Origin: Gnetum montanum | Lineage: Eukaryota > Streptophyta > Gnetopsida > Gnetales > Gnetaceae | Direction of reading: 5' to 3' | Length of the DNA: 64,000 nucleotides | NCBI GenBank assembly: GCA_015680685.1 | Contig: MNCI01027317.1 | Location: 385,081-449,080 of the forward strand | Shown here: positions 22,745 through 34,300 of the stretch, in pieces | How the letters are laid out: every line of letters begins with the position of its first letter | Position numbering within the stretch: the first letter of the stretch is position 1 | The notes under the pieces: generated by a model | What the model was told of the DNA's origin: nothing | Database searches by the model: none | What the model saw: the letters and a program-made list of their open reading frames with translations, nothing else | Translations under genes and position numbers: made by a program

Positions 22745-24670
22745 TTGAATCCAAAACTCAAGCATATTGTTAAAGAGGAGATTGCACAACTCCTCAAGGT
22801 CAGGTTCATTTATTCAATTGTAGATAGTGAGTGGGTTAGCTCACTTGTTATTATGCCCAAAAAAGGAAGAAAATGGAGAGTCTGTATAAACTTTAGGCTA
22901 TTAAATATGACAACTTACAAAGATCATTTCCCATTGCAATTTGTGAACCAAGTGCTAGATACCATTGTAAGGCATTTTTACTACAACTTTCGAGGTGGAT
23001 ATAGTGGCTATAACCAAATCTAGAACACACCAAAGAACTAGGAAAGACTATTAACCTTTTAGTATGTAAAACCTTAAGGAAAATGGAGAACATAGAATGT
23101 TGTGGAGTGATGATTTTATAGGGGATGAATGAGAGTTGTATTGAAGGAAACATGGATGAATATGAAGATGTCAATGTGGAGAGTACAAGGACTCAAGGGA
23201 ACATGGATGGATACAAGGACTACAAGCCAAATAAAGATGCTCTAGTGATTAAGAGGAAGTTAAATCAGCAAGAGAAAACCTAAGGAATCAAAGTTTAGAA
23301 GCTAAGAAGACTTCTCCAAGAAGCAAAAGACCTTTTGGCTGAAGTGAAGAACATGTAGAGAAGACATCTCCCAACAATAAGAGACATCTCCACAAAGACA
23401 TTCCACTCTCACAAGAGATGTCTCTCTAGAATTGAAGTTAGTTTCAAAGAGATGTTCCAATCTTGAAGGAGATTTCTACACTAGCCATTAGATAGCCATT
23501 GACAAATTCTGAGGTGATTTTGGAAACTCCAAGGCTATACATCATTTTCTTGGGTGTTTAGCAAGTGTTGTCCATGAATTGTCACTATCAAAGAAATCAT
23601 TGAGTATTTTACTTGTGTATTTCATTTATAAAATCATTTTCTTGATTGATTGTAGAATTGTGCTTCAGAGTACAAGAACCTATAATTTAAGTTACATTCT
23701 TTTTTTATGTTTTTGTTTCTATCTTGTTGCCCCATTGGAGTTAATGTGCTTCTTACAAGAAGGCATTTTCATTGAGCTTGTTAGGATCTTGTAGGATTAA
23801 GTGTTTTTGTAGCATCAAAACACTTTAGAGCATAGCTCAATTTGTAAAGGTTGTGGGATCCTTGAAATTGCATTCTACGCATGTCGAGACCTTGTAGGGT
23901 TGTGGGTTTATAGTGGAAGAACACTCCAAAGTAGAGCCTAAAGCTTGTATAGGGTGTGATGTCCTTCAAATTGCATTTCTTGAGAAACAAAGTTTGGAGG
24001 TGTGTAAGGACTTTACCCTCCGAGTATGGATGTACTCGAGTTGGGGAACCATGTAAAAATTGAGTGTGATTTTTGTAGCTATTTAATTTTGATTTGGGAA
24101 ACTTGAGTGTGATTTTTGTAGCTATTTAATTTTGATTTGGGAAACCCCCCCTTTTCTAAGTTTTTAATCCTCAAAGACAATGTTCATGAGTCCTTGGAGG
24201 AATTTTCTGTACCGAAAGATGCCCTTTGGCCTATGCAATGCTTCTGCCACATTTCAATGATTAGTCCTTAGCATATTCTAGCAACAAATTAGTAGTAGGG
24301 TAGAAGTCTTCATGGATGAGTTCTTCACCTATGGGGTTACATTTGAGCAAGCATTAGACTCCCTTAACCAAGTACTCAAAAGATGTTTGGAGACTAACCT
24401 AAGGCTCAACTAGCAAAAGAGCCACCTCATGATCCAAGAGGGGATTGTCTTGGGGCATCAAATTTCAAATAAAGGGATGGAGGTGGACCTAGAGAAAATA
24501 AGATTCATCTAAGGAATAACCAAATAGCTTAAAATAGTGAAGGATGTGAGGTCATTCCTTTCCACACTAGTTATTACCAATGCTTCATTGAAAACTTCTC
24601 AAAGACCACCAAGCCATTGGGAGAACTTAGAAAGAAAGATGCACCATTTCTCTAGACCAAGAAATCTGAA
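22745..24670 (+). pseudogene. Family-G reverse transcriptase, split by an insert
   Basis: 22745-23023 encodes the RT fingers and palm start: WVSSLVIMPKKGRKWRVCIN, FRLLNMTTYKDHFPLQF and YSGYNQI. After the insert 23064-24186 the frame resumes at about 24190 with FLYRKMPFGLCNASATFQ, then VEVFMDEFFTYG and IQEGIVLGHQISNKG. The catalytic box is FMDE instead of FMDD. Several in-frame stops exist. It clearly pairs with the better copy at 52573-53325 (-). Confidence 0.75.
23064..24186. mobile_element. Solo-LTR-like insertion in RT
   Basis: 1.1 kb of non-RT DNA between TTAGT (23059-23063) and TGAGT (24187-24191), which both derive from the same RT codons and so are probably a decayed 5-bp duplication. 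It begins ATGTAAAACC and ends GTTCA, contains a TATA-like TTATAAAATC near 23627 and has no coding frame. At 24060-24145 a 43-bp unit is repeated perfectly in tandem. This fits a solo LTR, perhaps copia type; the family is unknown. Confidence 0.5.
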
Positions 24671-25130
24671 AATGCATTTCAATAATTGAAGAATAAACTT
24701 GTAAAAACTTCGATTCTACTGGCATTAGACTAGTATAGGCCATTTCACATCATGAAGGATGCATCCAATTATGTCTTGGGGATCGTGCTTACATAAATGG
24801 ATGATCAAAAACATCCATATTACATTCAATATGTAAGTAGAAGCATTGTGGGTGCACAACTCAACTATACCACCATTGAAGAGGAGATTATGATAGTGGT
24901 GTATGTGTTAGAGAAATTGAGGCATTATGTGCTTTGATACAAAGTGTTTGTGCATATCGATCACAGTGCCATACGGTAAGCCAACAGTGAGCCCCCATGT
25001 CATACAGTGGCTAGTAAGCCTCCAAGAGTTTGATTTGATGATGGTTGATTGAAAGGGGATCAAGGATATGTTAGCTAACCACTTGTCTTGGTTGAGATGG
25101 AATAACAAAGAGGATAAGAGCTGATTATCT
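24671..25130 (+). pseudogene. Family-G RNase H domain
   Basis: Degenerate frame with RPFHIMKDASNYVLGIVL, QYVSRSIVGAQLNYTTIEEE and LEKLRHYVLxYKVFVHIDHS, the standard order of gypsy RNase H (first Asp in DAS, Glu in the TTIEKE-type motif, then V.TDH). Stops interrupt it. Confidence 0.65.
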
Positions 25131-26488
25131 GATCAATTTCCTGATGAACTCTTCTTTGCTGGTGCTGTTAATTCTCAAACTCCCAAGGAAACAAATTGAT
25201 ATAGCAAAATTTCTCTTTTATTTACTCACTCAGAAGATGCCATAGGATGGGACAATAAGAGGAAGCAACAGTTTCTTCATAAGCCCAAACACTTCCTGGA
25301 GATTAACGGCAAATTCTACAAGATTTGCGACGATGGCCTGGTTCGATGGTGTGTCCCTAATGTAGATCAACATTGAGTCCTCTAGGATGCACATGAAGAT
25401 CCTTGTAGGAGCCACTATTCTGGGAGGAGGATGGCCGTTAAAATCCTCATGGTAGGATATTATTGGCCCATGATCTTTTAGGATATCCATCACTTCTTTC
25501 ATTCTTGTGACTAGTGTCAATGTGATGGATGGATGACCTCACACATGGAAGGATCACAACAATGGATCCAATCACTGAAGCCTTTTGATCTTTGGGAAAC
25601 GAATTTCATGGGACCCATCAACCCTATGTCAAATGAAAAGGCCTACATCATCATGGTTGTTGACTATTGTAGCAAATGGGCTTAAGTCACTGACTATTCA
25701 TCCTCTACGATGGTACACTTTATATAAGAAAATGTTATCAATAGGTTTGGTGTGCCACAAGTACTAATTTTTTATAATGGGAACACTTTATAGGTACCAC
25801 TTTTTGAAAGCTCATGTAACACTTAGGGGTTGAACATAAATTAACAACTCCATACCACTTTCAAGCCAATAGTCAAGCTAAGGTCACTAATACGGAAATT
25901 ACTAAAATACAAACATGAATAGTTAGTAAATATAGGAAGGATTGGAGTAGTAAATTTAGTGATGCTTTTTGAGCTTATCATTTAACATGGAAAATTCTTA
26001 TTGGGTATTCTTCCTCTAAGCTCATGTATGGAAAATGTCTAACTCTTTCCATCTAAGCTGAGATCCATACACTTTCAATAGCTTGTGACCTTAACTTGGA
26101 CTTAAGTCTAGCCCAAAGAGAAAGATTGATGAATCTCAACACGCTAAACAAGAGTAGATTAGTGGCTCTGTCATTAAATGAAGTGCATAAGGCACATAAC
26201 AAACATCATCATGAGCTTAAGATATGGAAAGTAACATTTCAACCAGGAGTTAAGGTGCTCTATTGGAAGCCTATGCATGTACTTCAACGTACCAAATTTC
26301 AAACACTATGGGAGGGTTTTTACATCATAGAAGAAACCTTCCCATCTACGACCATGATGATATGCCATCTTGATAGCCCAAGTAAGAGATTTTTGATCAA
26401 CAACCAACAACTTAAACTTTTCCTTGCATCAAAAACAACCAGTGAAAACAATCCCTCAATTGATGGCCATGCATGCTCAATCTTTTAG
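25131..26488 (+). pseudogene. Family-G integrase, catalytic residues lost
   Basis: The zinc-binding part (about 25388-25530) reads AHEDPCRSHYSGRRM, then DIHHFFHSCDxCQ (HHCC). Core: YIIMVVDYCSKWA keeps the first Asp; LIFYNGNTL stands where LISDNGTHF is usual, so the second Asp is Tyr; NSQAKVTNTEITKI has Lys in place of the catalytic Glu. The carboxy end (26096-26488) is open: LAQRERLMNLN, KVLYWKPMHVLQRTKFQTLW and KRFLINNQQLKLF. A GTCATGGGGGAGATGG box follows at about 26507. The element could not have integrated with this protein. Confidence 0.75.
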
Positions 26489-28426
26489 ATCTCCCCCTTC
26501 CAACTCAGTCATGGGGGAGATGGTCATCCATGCTAATAATTATATTAGTGGATCCTTAGTTTTTTAACTTTTTTAGTTTATACCTTTTTTATATGTTTCT
26601 TATCTTAAATATTTTACACTTTTTATATATTTTTCTTTATTTGGACTTTTCTTACATATCTTCTTTTTCTTTATTGCCATCAAGACTTCGGTGCCAAACA
26701 CAGTTGTTGATTGATGACAGTTTATCAAATTGTATTGTTTACTTAATTGAAAATGACTAGATTTCATCCTAGAATTTTGATGTTGATTAATGAAACATTG
26801 GTTTTTCCATGATATCAAGTAGTGAGGCATGCCATCCACCCATTTCACACATCTCTATGGTGTTTCCTCATCTTAGAAATATGAGGTCCCTTCTTAATAA
26901 CAACTTACAATAAATTTGTAATCTTGGTACTTTTTAGACTTGGAACAAATTAAGTGGATGAACAAGGGTATGGATTCAAGGGTATTTGTCACCTTTTGTA
27001 CCTATCTACCATCTAGAGTTTCATGAGTATTGCCATTGATTCCTCACCATTCCTACATTGACCAATAAACAGGAAGCAATGTCTTTGCATGGTATGGTTC
27101 CTATATGAAAAAAAAAAGATGGGAATTCAAAGCACACCCCTTGGACACAATAACAGGCTACAAGAATTGGTTATGGGGCTAGAAAGACATGTTACCCATG
27201 CCTGAATGAACCCCTTTAACTAAGGCCCTCTTCACTTCCTGCTTCTCTTTTCTTCTTTCTTTGGAATGATGAGTGCTCTTTGGTGATGTTCCTGTGGTTT
27301 TGGGAGTGGCACAGTCTCAACGTGCTAATGCAAATTCACTGGACGTGGATGATCTTGACTTTGACTAAGCATGGAATACTATTAGGTCATACTAATTACA
27401 TCTTTCACAAGGGACTTCATGTGACCATGATGTAGGACTCCATTCCATACTCTCTTTCATCTACTAGTTCTTTTTATTTACCACCTCATTGCCTCTTATC
27501 ATATTTAATCGATGGCTTCATTTTGAGAGGTCTTAATTATTTGATGGTTTCTTTGGTGATTTAGTTTTTAGAAAAACATAGCCATCAATCATCCTTAGGG
27601 CCCATAGACTTCTTGGTACGAGGGCATGCAAGGGCACTAAATACATGAGCCTACTATGGGGAGGATCCACTTGCATCCTCTTTGGTTGGAATGGTTAAAT
27701 GTCCTATCCCTTAGTCATTTTTCTTTTAAAACCTTTGTTTTCCACCTCGAAGCATCCATTTTTTATACTCAGTAATTCATCTCCTACCAAATCTCCTATC
27801 CAAACTTATTCCTAGTCCTCTTCACTCCTTTGTCCTTATTCTAGGTTTTTCTGGCTTCCTCTGGACCCCAATTTCATGGAAAAAATCTCTTTTTATACTT
27901 AGTTTTTTCAATGTAAATTTTTTTTTCATATAGTTATGTCAACGCATTCCCATTGATGTAGCAGAAAAATAGTATAAATACGCGATGATACTTAGCAAAA
28001 TTTTCACATTTGCATCATAACGATAGGGGAGTTTTTACAATTTTCAAAGCCGAGACCCTTCTTGAGACCATAACTTCCTAACTGCTTATCCGATTTAACT
28101 TATTCTTTAACCCTTGTGCTATCAGAGTGAGATTTACGTTGTGGAGGCCACAAACCTATGGTTTATGATAATTTTTTTTTGAAATTTCTCTAACTTCCAA
28201 ATAGTTTAACTAATAAAATAATATTAAAAACTCACCTATCCACATGAGTTAAACCTCACCAACAAACTTGAGTAGCCATTGGAATAAACTAATAATAAAA
28301 TAGTATTAAAGTAATCAATATGCCATGATCACAAATTAGCCTAAGTGTAACTAGCCCAATAGAGAAAAGGTATAAAAGTATTGAACGTTATACATAAGAC
28401 ACTAATACATGGCTATGTTTGTGATG
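26489..28426 (+). other. Spacer between pol and ORF3 of the + strand element
   Basis: No coding. Blocks are shared with the spacers at 49253-50748 (-) and about 63060-63740 (-): TTCAAAGCACACCCCTTGGA, AAAGACATGTTACCCATGCC and CATGAGCCTACTATGGGG. The stretch 27990-28420 has no match elsewhere in the window. The spacer may be an intron that is removed to make an ORF3 mRNA (inference). Confidence 0.5.
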
Positions 28427-28650
28427 ACACATGAAGCTAAAGAGGCCACAAGGAGAAGGACCATCCCCACCATGGGGGAAGTGGCTGAGAGGGAGAAGGG
28501 ACCAACAACCATAGTAGCCCTAAGAAGGTGAGGCAGAGACACATGCCACAGGACCTCTTCGACAAGAGCCTGAAGTAGAATTTATTCATCAGATTCCCAT
28601 TATAGAAATAGGCTAATCAAGGTAAGATAAGGTGTTGAGGCCTAAACCAA
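28427..28650 (+). pseudogene. ORF3 amino-terminal fragment
   Basis: The ATG at 28427 opens MTHEAKEATRRRTIPT and, in a shifted frame, HATGPLRQEPEVEFIHQIPI. This aligns with the start of ORF3 copy 2 (HTIGPLREEVEVESIKQIP, minus strand near 62130). The fragment ends where minus-strand gag of the surrounding element begins. Confidence 0.5.
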
Positions 28651-28669
28651 ATCTAGAGGTCACATTGAT

Positions 28670-30083
28670 CAAAGCCTACCTTTGGCATATACCCTAAGGG
28701 TTCTCTTGTCTAGTTCCTTATCCCATTGATAAAATGCAATAGTTGTTCCCATTAAAAAAAAATCATGGCCTAGCCATTTATGTAATAAGAAATACTACCT
28801 ACCCATTACTGCATTAAGGGATTCATGTATCTCTTGTTTCCATCTTTGGATTTGTTTACGCAAATTTAATACTCTTGAGTAAATTTGATACTTATCATTA
28901 GAAAGTTTAAGCATGGTACTTCATCTTTGAATCAATTCTAGTTTTAAGGATCTATACTAGCTCTCTGCTTCTTTTATGAGTATTTAAGAAAATAACTTCA
29001 ATTTCTACCAATCATTCTCTATGTTTTGTAGGGCATAGACATCATAGAATGCTTGAAGATGATGTTTTGGATCTACATTATATCTGCATTCAAATTTTGT
29101 GATATTATTCATGTTAAGTTGCTTGATGTGACTCCTTTAAATGCTTGGTAAGTACATACATAGCTTCCTTGATGTTGATCATGTTGCAAGTGGCTAGCAG
29201 GGGTTCTTCATAGTCTTTAGGTTTGTGAGTTTTGTTGTTATGAAAATCCCTTTGATGCTCATGATGCTCTCTCCTCTTATGTCTAATCATTTTTCCCTTT
29301 CTTCATGGTTATCTTTCTCTTCATTATGATGCCTTCTTCTATATGCATGTCTTTCACAATGTCCTATTCTTTCCTTATTGTGATCTTGTGGTCTTTTTTT
29401 CCTCTTGTCAAAATTTATTGATGAGTATGAGGAAGAAGATGGAGGAGTTGGAGAATGGTGCTAGCAAGTTCTCCTTCTATGGCTCCTTGATTCATCTCTC
29501 TTTGATCCATTAGAGGCCTTAGAATTCTACCTAAGTTTGGAGTCTCCTTATTTCTTCTAGGGGTTTTAGTAAGGGCTGAATGCAATCTTATTTTAATGGG
29601 ATCTTCCATACCAATAATTGTTGTTTGAGAGTGAAATCCTTGAGGCTAACAAAACCTCTTAGTTTGGAATATAGAATCTTCTTTTTCTTCTAGGAAAACT
29701 ATCTGTAGTGCCTTATTCCCTTTTTCTTTCATAATGACATCCCTTCTTACTTGAGCCTCTATTGGTTAGTATGGCCTAGTCATATTTCTAATGACTTAAT
29801 ATCCTTCTTGTACATGGTCAAGATTTGACCTCATGAGGACTACCTGAAACATTGATGATGTTGAATGTTTAGGTGGCAAGACAATATTACCTTGTAGGTC
29901 TCTTCATCTTAGTTATTTATCTTAGTGAGAAATGAATGTAAAATTAGGATAATAAGGATCAGTATAAGCATATGAAATTATGGTTTGTATTGATGCACTT
30001 CAATCTTCTTCTTTAGAATCTTTGTCATGATTTTCATTAAAATCAATAGTAGGTGGAGATTTTTCTTTATTTGTAGAAGCCAT
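28670..30083 (-). pseudogene. Gag of the split family-G element, 3' truncated
   Basis: The ATG at 30083 gives MASTNKEKSPPTIDFNENHD. The core reads NNITKFECRYNVDPKHHLQA, then DVYALQNIENDWxKLKLF and ILIKEAES, matching 55861-56088 (FHDACALQNIENKWQKLKLF). The end near 28700 reads LRVYAKGRL, matching LGTYAQGRL. An Arg/Pro-rich stretch at 29415-29609 lies between. It breaks off at about 28670 against the + strand element. Confidence 0.65.
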
Positions 30084-30206
30084 GTTAATTGTTTTGATGC
30101 TTAAGTATGTACATTTTGAGAAATTATTCTAACTATGAAAGATATACTTTGTGATACTTGATACAACAAACTTTGTAAAATTAACTAACTAGCAAACATT
30201 GACACA

Positions 30207-30223
30207 TCCCCAACAATGTACCA
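30207..30223 (-). promoter_or_regulatory. Primer-binding site of the split family-G element
   Basis: On the minus strand TGGTACATTGTTGGGGA follows the LTR end after one base. Against the tRNA-Asp site it needs one missing base and five C-to-T or G-to-A changes. Its place beside the LTR shows that 30225-31083 is the 5' LTR. Confidence 0.6.
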
Positions 30224-30224
30224 A

Positions 30225-31083
30225 TGATAAGCATTTGGATATTCCAACACTTAACGATATGAGTCACAAGTGTTCATCCATGATGAGATTGTAGTTCATG
30301 TATGGAAAATATAAGTATACTAGCAAGGTGATATTAAGTTTGTGATCATTGTCTTTCCACTTAGAGTTAGAGAGGAGCAAATCATATTGTTTAACTCTTG
30401 GTGAGGTATATGATGAACTAATGTTATTTGGCTTTAAATGTGATAAGTGTAAGCATGATGAAAATGATTATAATTTCTATCTCTAAGTATAATGAAATCA
30501 TAAATCTATTCCATCCAATGATGATAAGCATTTGTTCTTGGTTTTTCGTATATGTCCTAGGCTGATGTAATTATTACTAGGATTACCAAGTAACTTCACT
30601 ACTGAGCAAATCAAGCAAAGTTACTACTAGGTTATCAAAACAATTACATTTTATGCTGAAATCTACTTGTACTTATTCCACTTTACTAATAGACATGGGA
30701 ATAGTAAATGACTTGGTAAAAGTAAATAACTAAATCAAAGTAAACATTATAAAAATTGTAAAACTATGCTAAGTGATATGCTGCAATGATGAACGATCTC
30801 GATCTTTATTGCCATTCATGAATTATGTCCAGGAATAATCCACTTGAATAAAGATTTTGTACAACTATAATTCACCATATTGTGGCTATTCACTCTAACT
30901 CTAGCTTACAAAAACAAACTGCAAGAATTCTATTAGGGGTTAGCAAAAATATTTTTTGACACTATGATGGGTTGGTATTTATAGGCATGACCATGGTGCA
31001 TTACATCACATCTTTGATGACATATGCAAAGCTACGATATCATAGATACAATATTGTACTCACATGATAAAAAGGTTTTATCA
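30225..31083 (-). repeat. 5' LTR of the split family-G element
   Basis: 859 bp from TGATAAGCATTTGG to GGTTTTATCA on the + strand. It pairs with 4969-5784. The TATA-like GGTATTTATAGGC is near 30972. LINE coding starts directly after it. Confidence 0.8.
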
Positions 31084-32960
31084 ATGTTCTAGTTGAGCAA
31101 TCTTACTTTTCAAAAAGGAAGATAGGATAGATCTTAATAATTATAGATTAATTGCAATCAATTCAGTTTTCATTAAGTTTTTGTGCACTATTTTAGAGAA
31201 TAAAATTAGTTCATGAGGCAAAATGCAAGACCTTTGTGCTCAATCATAAGCAGGCTTCAGGAAAAATCATTCTACTATAAACTATCTGATAACTTTTAGT
31301 TATTATGTGGAGAAAGAAAAAGATCTATCCATACAACTTTTATCTATTTTATTGATTTTTCTAAGACTTATGATTCTATTGCTTAAGATAAACTTTGGAA
31401 GAGACTGGATAACATTAACATTCCAAAGATCTCTTTTCTTCTATTAAAAGAATCTATGAGATGGTTAATGATCTTATTGAAGATAATCTTATTAGAGAAG
31501 GAATAATCATTGATAGCTCAGCTAGAGTTAAATAAGGTTGTGCTTTGTTCATTCTTTTTGGCATATTAATAAAGATGTGTTAGCCTAGTGGTATGAGTCT
31601 TGGCTTGGTAACCCCAGGTCACAGATTCTATTTTACTAGATAGCATTAGGTTATCAACTTCTATCAAATCTTGGGGTGTAACTATGTTTCACTTATTTTG
31701 GATTCCAATAACTCCCACTCTTTTTGGCATATTTATAAATGAATTAGAGGAATCGATGCACAATTTTTCTAGTCATGCTATGTTAATGAATGGATTATTT
31801 TTGAACTTGCTTCTCTTTGCAAATGATGTGGCCTTAATTGCAAAATCAACTACAAGATTAAATTATATGCTTCAAATTCTTCATGACTACTCCAACCATT
31901 CTAGTATGAAAGTAAATATTGATAAGACTAACATTCTAGTTTATGATACTAGAAATAGAAATTATAATTTTTTTCTTGGAGAAAAAAGGCTTGATATATA
32001 TGAATCTTATAAATATTTGGGAATTGAATTTTCTAGTAATTATAGTTAGAATACCATTATTGCTCAAAGGGTTTCAAGTGGCATGCAAGATTTATTTTTT
32101 CTAAGAAATAATTATAACAGAAAACAAATTTTTCATGGGAGATCAAAAGGAAACTTTTTTACAATCTTGTCCAACTTGTATGATTATATGGGTGTGTTGT
32201 GTGGGGACCTTTTCTTTCCACACATAATTATAAAAAATTAGAGCATGTTCAAAAATAGTTTCTTGTATATGAATTGCAAGTGAGAATGTAAACTTCTTAT
32301 GATATCTTACTTTTAGAAGTAGATTTGCTTCCTATTAAAGTTAAATTCCTTTCTCAATTTATTACTTATACTCAAAAGCTAAGTGACATGGAGGAAGTTA
32401 ATTATGCTAAGTAGATAATAAATGCTACATAAGAAAATAGATGGTTGCATCAGAGAAAATTATGGCTTTAGTCATGGAATATTGTAATAGAGGATCTTCC
32501 CTTAAACGAAAGGCTCTTTCGAAAGGTTATTAAAGAAAATGTCTTAGCTAAAGTTTTGTTGAACATGTTAGGGAAAAACATTTTTATTTACATTTTGTTA
32601 GAGAATTTTTATTATCTAGTACTCAAAAATATTTATTCTCAATTATTCCTATTCATTTAAAAAATCAAATTGTTAGAGCAAGAATGCACTCTCATCATCT
32701 CCTTATTAAGACAAGTTGTTGGATTAATTTACCAAGAGAAGAGAGCATTTGTAGATTATGCAAATAAAGCATATAAGATGAAGAACATATCTTTTTATTT
32801 TACCCATCTTTGGCTCACATTCAAATGAATTATAATATTAATTGTAATCTACTGATTGTTTTCTTTTAAATTGACCCTATTTACTTAGGACATTACATCA
32901 ATGATGTTTTCAACTTTCTTAAAAAATATGTTAAGGCTTTATAATCGTCCAACAAATCCT
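31084..32960 (+). pseudogene. LINE reverse transcriptase, main part, with a SINE inserted
   Basis: Continues the frame left at 4968: AILLFKKEDRIDLNNYRLIA, then INSVFIKFLCTIL, QAGFRKNHST-like and KAYDSIA-like motifs. After the SINE (31574-31715) the frame 31684-32049 contains the catalytic box LLLFANDVALIA (FADD changed to FAND) and SYKYLGIEF. The end (about 32660-32815) reads RMHSHHLLIKTSCWINLP, ESICRLCK and DEEHIFLFYPSL, the Cys/His zinc-finger-like tail of plant LINE RTs. Many stops. No poly(A) end is certain. Confidence 0.75.
31574..31715 (+). mobile_element. tRNA-derived SINE in the LINE, with 24-bp target-site duplication
   Basis: 142-bp insert. Pol III box A is TAGCCTAGTGG at 31581-31591 and a degenerate box B lies near 31622-31632. 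The tail ends TTTTGGATTCCAATA. The flanks 31550-31573 and 31716-31739 are 24 bp with 22 matches, and removing the insert with one flank restores the LINE frame (GCALFILFGILINELEE). Related copies are at 44181 and 47031. Confidence 0.75.
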
Positions 32961-34300
32961 TTTTGATTTCCTAGACATAATAAAAATTTCAAGTTTGTAG
33001 TTTGTGTTATTTGTATCTTTTAAATGGATTTGGACATAAAGCATGGCAAACAAACCAAAAACTTACATTAATGTCTTAATTATTATAACTTTTGTTATTT
33101 TGAAGGACGTTTGTTTAATGTTTGTTCTTTTCTATATAGGAAAAAAGTGCTAAGGAAAAGAGAAAATGTGTTGAAGTTGCATATTAGAAAAAACAATATA
33201 AAGTTGAAAATACAAAAAATCAAGTTAATGTTAACAATAAGAATAATCAAATGACAATAAAGAAATCAAATAAGATAGAAGCTTTTGTGAATATTTTTAC
33301 TTGTAATATATGAAATATTGATTAGTTCAGATATATATAGTTCATAAGGCAAATATTTCCTTCTCTAATAAGAATATTGGTAATTTAAATATTAAAAGTA
33401 CTATTGACAAGAAAGTTATAGCTATTGTAAAACTTTTTAGCATAAGTTAACATTGAGTAATAAAGTAATGGTGATGCAAAATTTGTGCTATCATTTTTTT
33501 TTGGTGAATATGCCTTTCCTACAAATATTGGTATTTCATCATAGTTTTTAATATTGAACTCTTTTGTTATTTTGGGTGAGAGATGTGGTGATGGTGGGTG
33601 GCAGAGGGTGAAGTTTCTCATAAAACAAGATTAATGCATACACGTCTCCTTTCATAGTGGCACACCCAACCACTACATACTTGGGAGCCATGTATCTCAA
33701 GATGCTCAAATGCCACACAAGTGATGTTGATGATGTGTGTCATCGTCACCCTTGCCTTGGTACTTAATGAACTGGATGAGTGCAAAGCTATGCATCAAAA
33801 GAATTTGATTCGTAGAAGCGAGGAATCGAGGTTTGGTGATTTTGAACATGTTTGGGTACGTGTGCCTCAGGAAAAAGTGGGGACAGGTTCGTTGTTGGGG
33901 ACGTGATAGAAAAAATTTAAATATATTAGTTTTTTCTAAAAATTAAATCTCATGTATCATAAAAAAACATTGTAAAATATAGAACAAGTACAATGTAAAT
34001 CCAAAATATTGTTAATGATTAATTTCACAGTAGGAAGGCATCGAATCCATTTTCTTACTCAAGAGCCATAATCTGCCTAAACATATAATTTTTGCAACAA
34101 CCAAAATGACAGCAATAAAATGAAACCCTTTTGTTACTCAATCCAATCTTTTTAAAAATGAAATTAAGCCTCAAGCCTCAACCAAATTTATAACAAATCA
34201 CTTCTACTAATACTTTTGTTCAATGATGATGACGCATGAGTAGTGTCATAAGGCCATGTTGAAGACAAACACATTATAAAAAGATACAACTTAACTAAAC
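32961..34300. other. AT-rich stretch without recognised genes
   Basis: No retroelement domain is recognised. At 33138 TCTATATAG followed by GAAAAAAGTGC starts a short Lys-rich frame (EKSAKEKRKCVEVAY, then a stop), which might be an old exon edge. Other frames (33385-33621 -, 33721-33906 +) have no support. Confidence 0.3.

Larger units (their letters stand above)
18955..28660 (+). mobile_element. Family-G gypsy element nested in the split element, 3' truncated
   Basis: The 5' LTR is 18955-19812, followed by a tRNA-Asp-like primer-binding site. Gag, protease, RT, RNase H, integrase, a long spacer and the first part of ORF3 (28427-28650) follow in order on the + strand. The element stops near 28660, where minus-strand gag of the surrounding element starts; no 3' LTR is present. 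A single deletion could have removed this element's ORF3 and 3' LTR together with the host element's pol. It is strongly decayed: stops everywhere, gag core deleted, and a 1.1-kb insert in RT. Confidence 0.75.
4969..31083 (-). mobile_element. Family-G gypsy element inserted in the LINE, split by later insertions
   Basis: The outer ends are two LTRs in the same orientation, 4969-5784 and 30225-31083. Immediate flanks are GTGTT (4964-4968) and ATGTT (31084-31088), a 5-bp duplication with one G-to-A change. Removing the element and one flank copy restores a continuous LINE frame. What remains internally is a tRNA-Asp-like primer-binding site (30207-30223), a gag part (28670-30083), the ORF3 carboxy end (18712-18954 and about 5995-6085) and a polypurine tract beside the 3' LTR. 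Pol is missing. The rest of the span is occupied by a + strand family-G element (18955-about 28660), an unidentified insert, and the LTR element at 9094-18049. Confidence 0.75.

Noticed and set aside
29415-29609. Separate small basic protein
   Set aside because: It is the Arg/Pro-rich part of the degenerate gag between 28670 and 30083.
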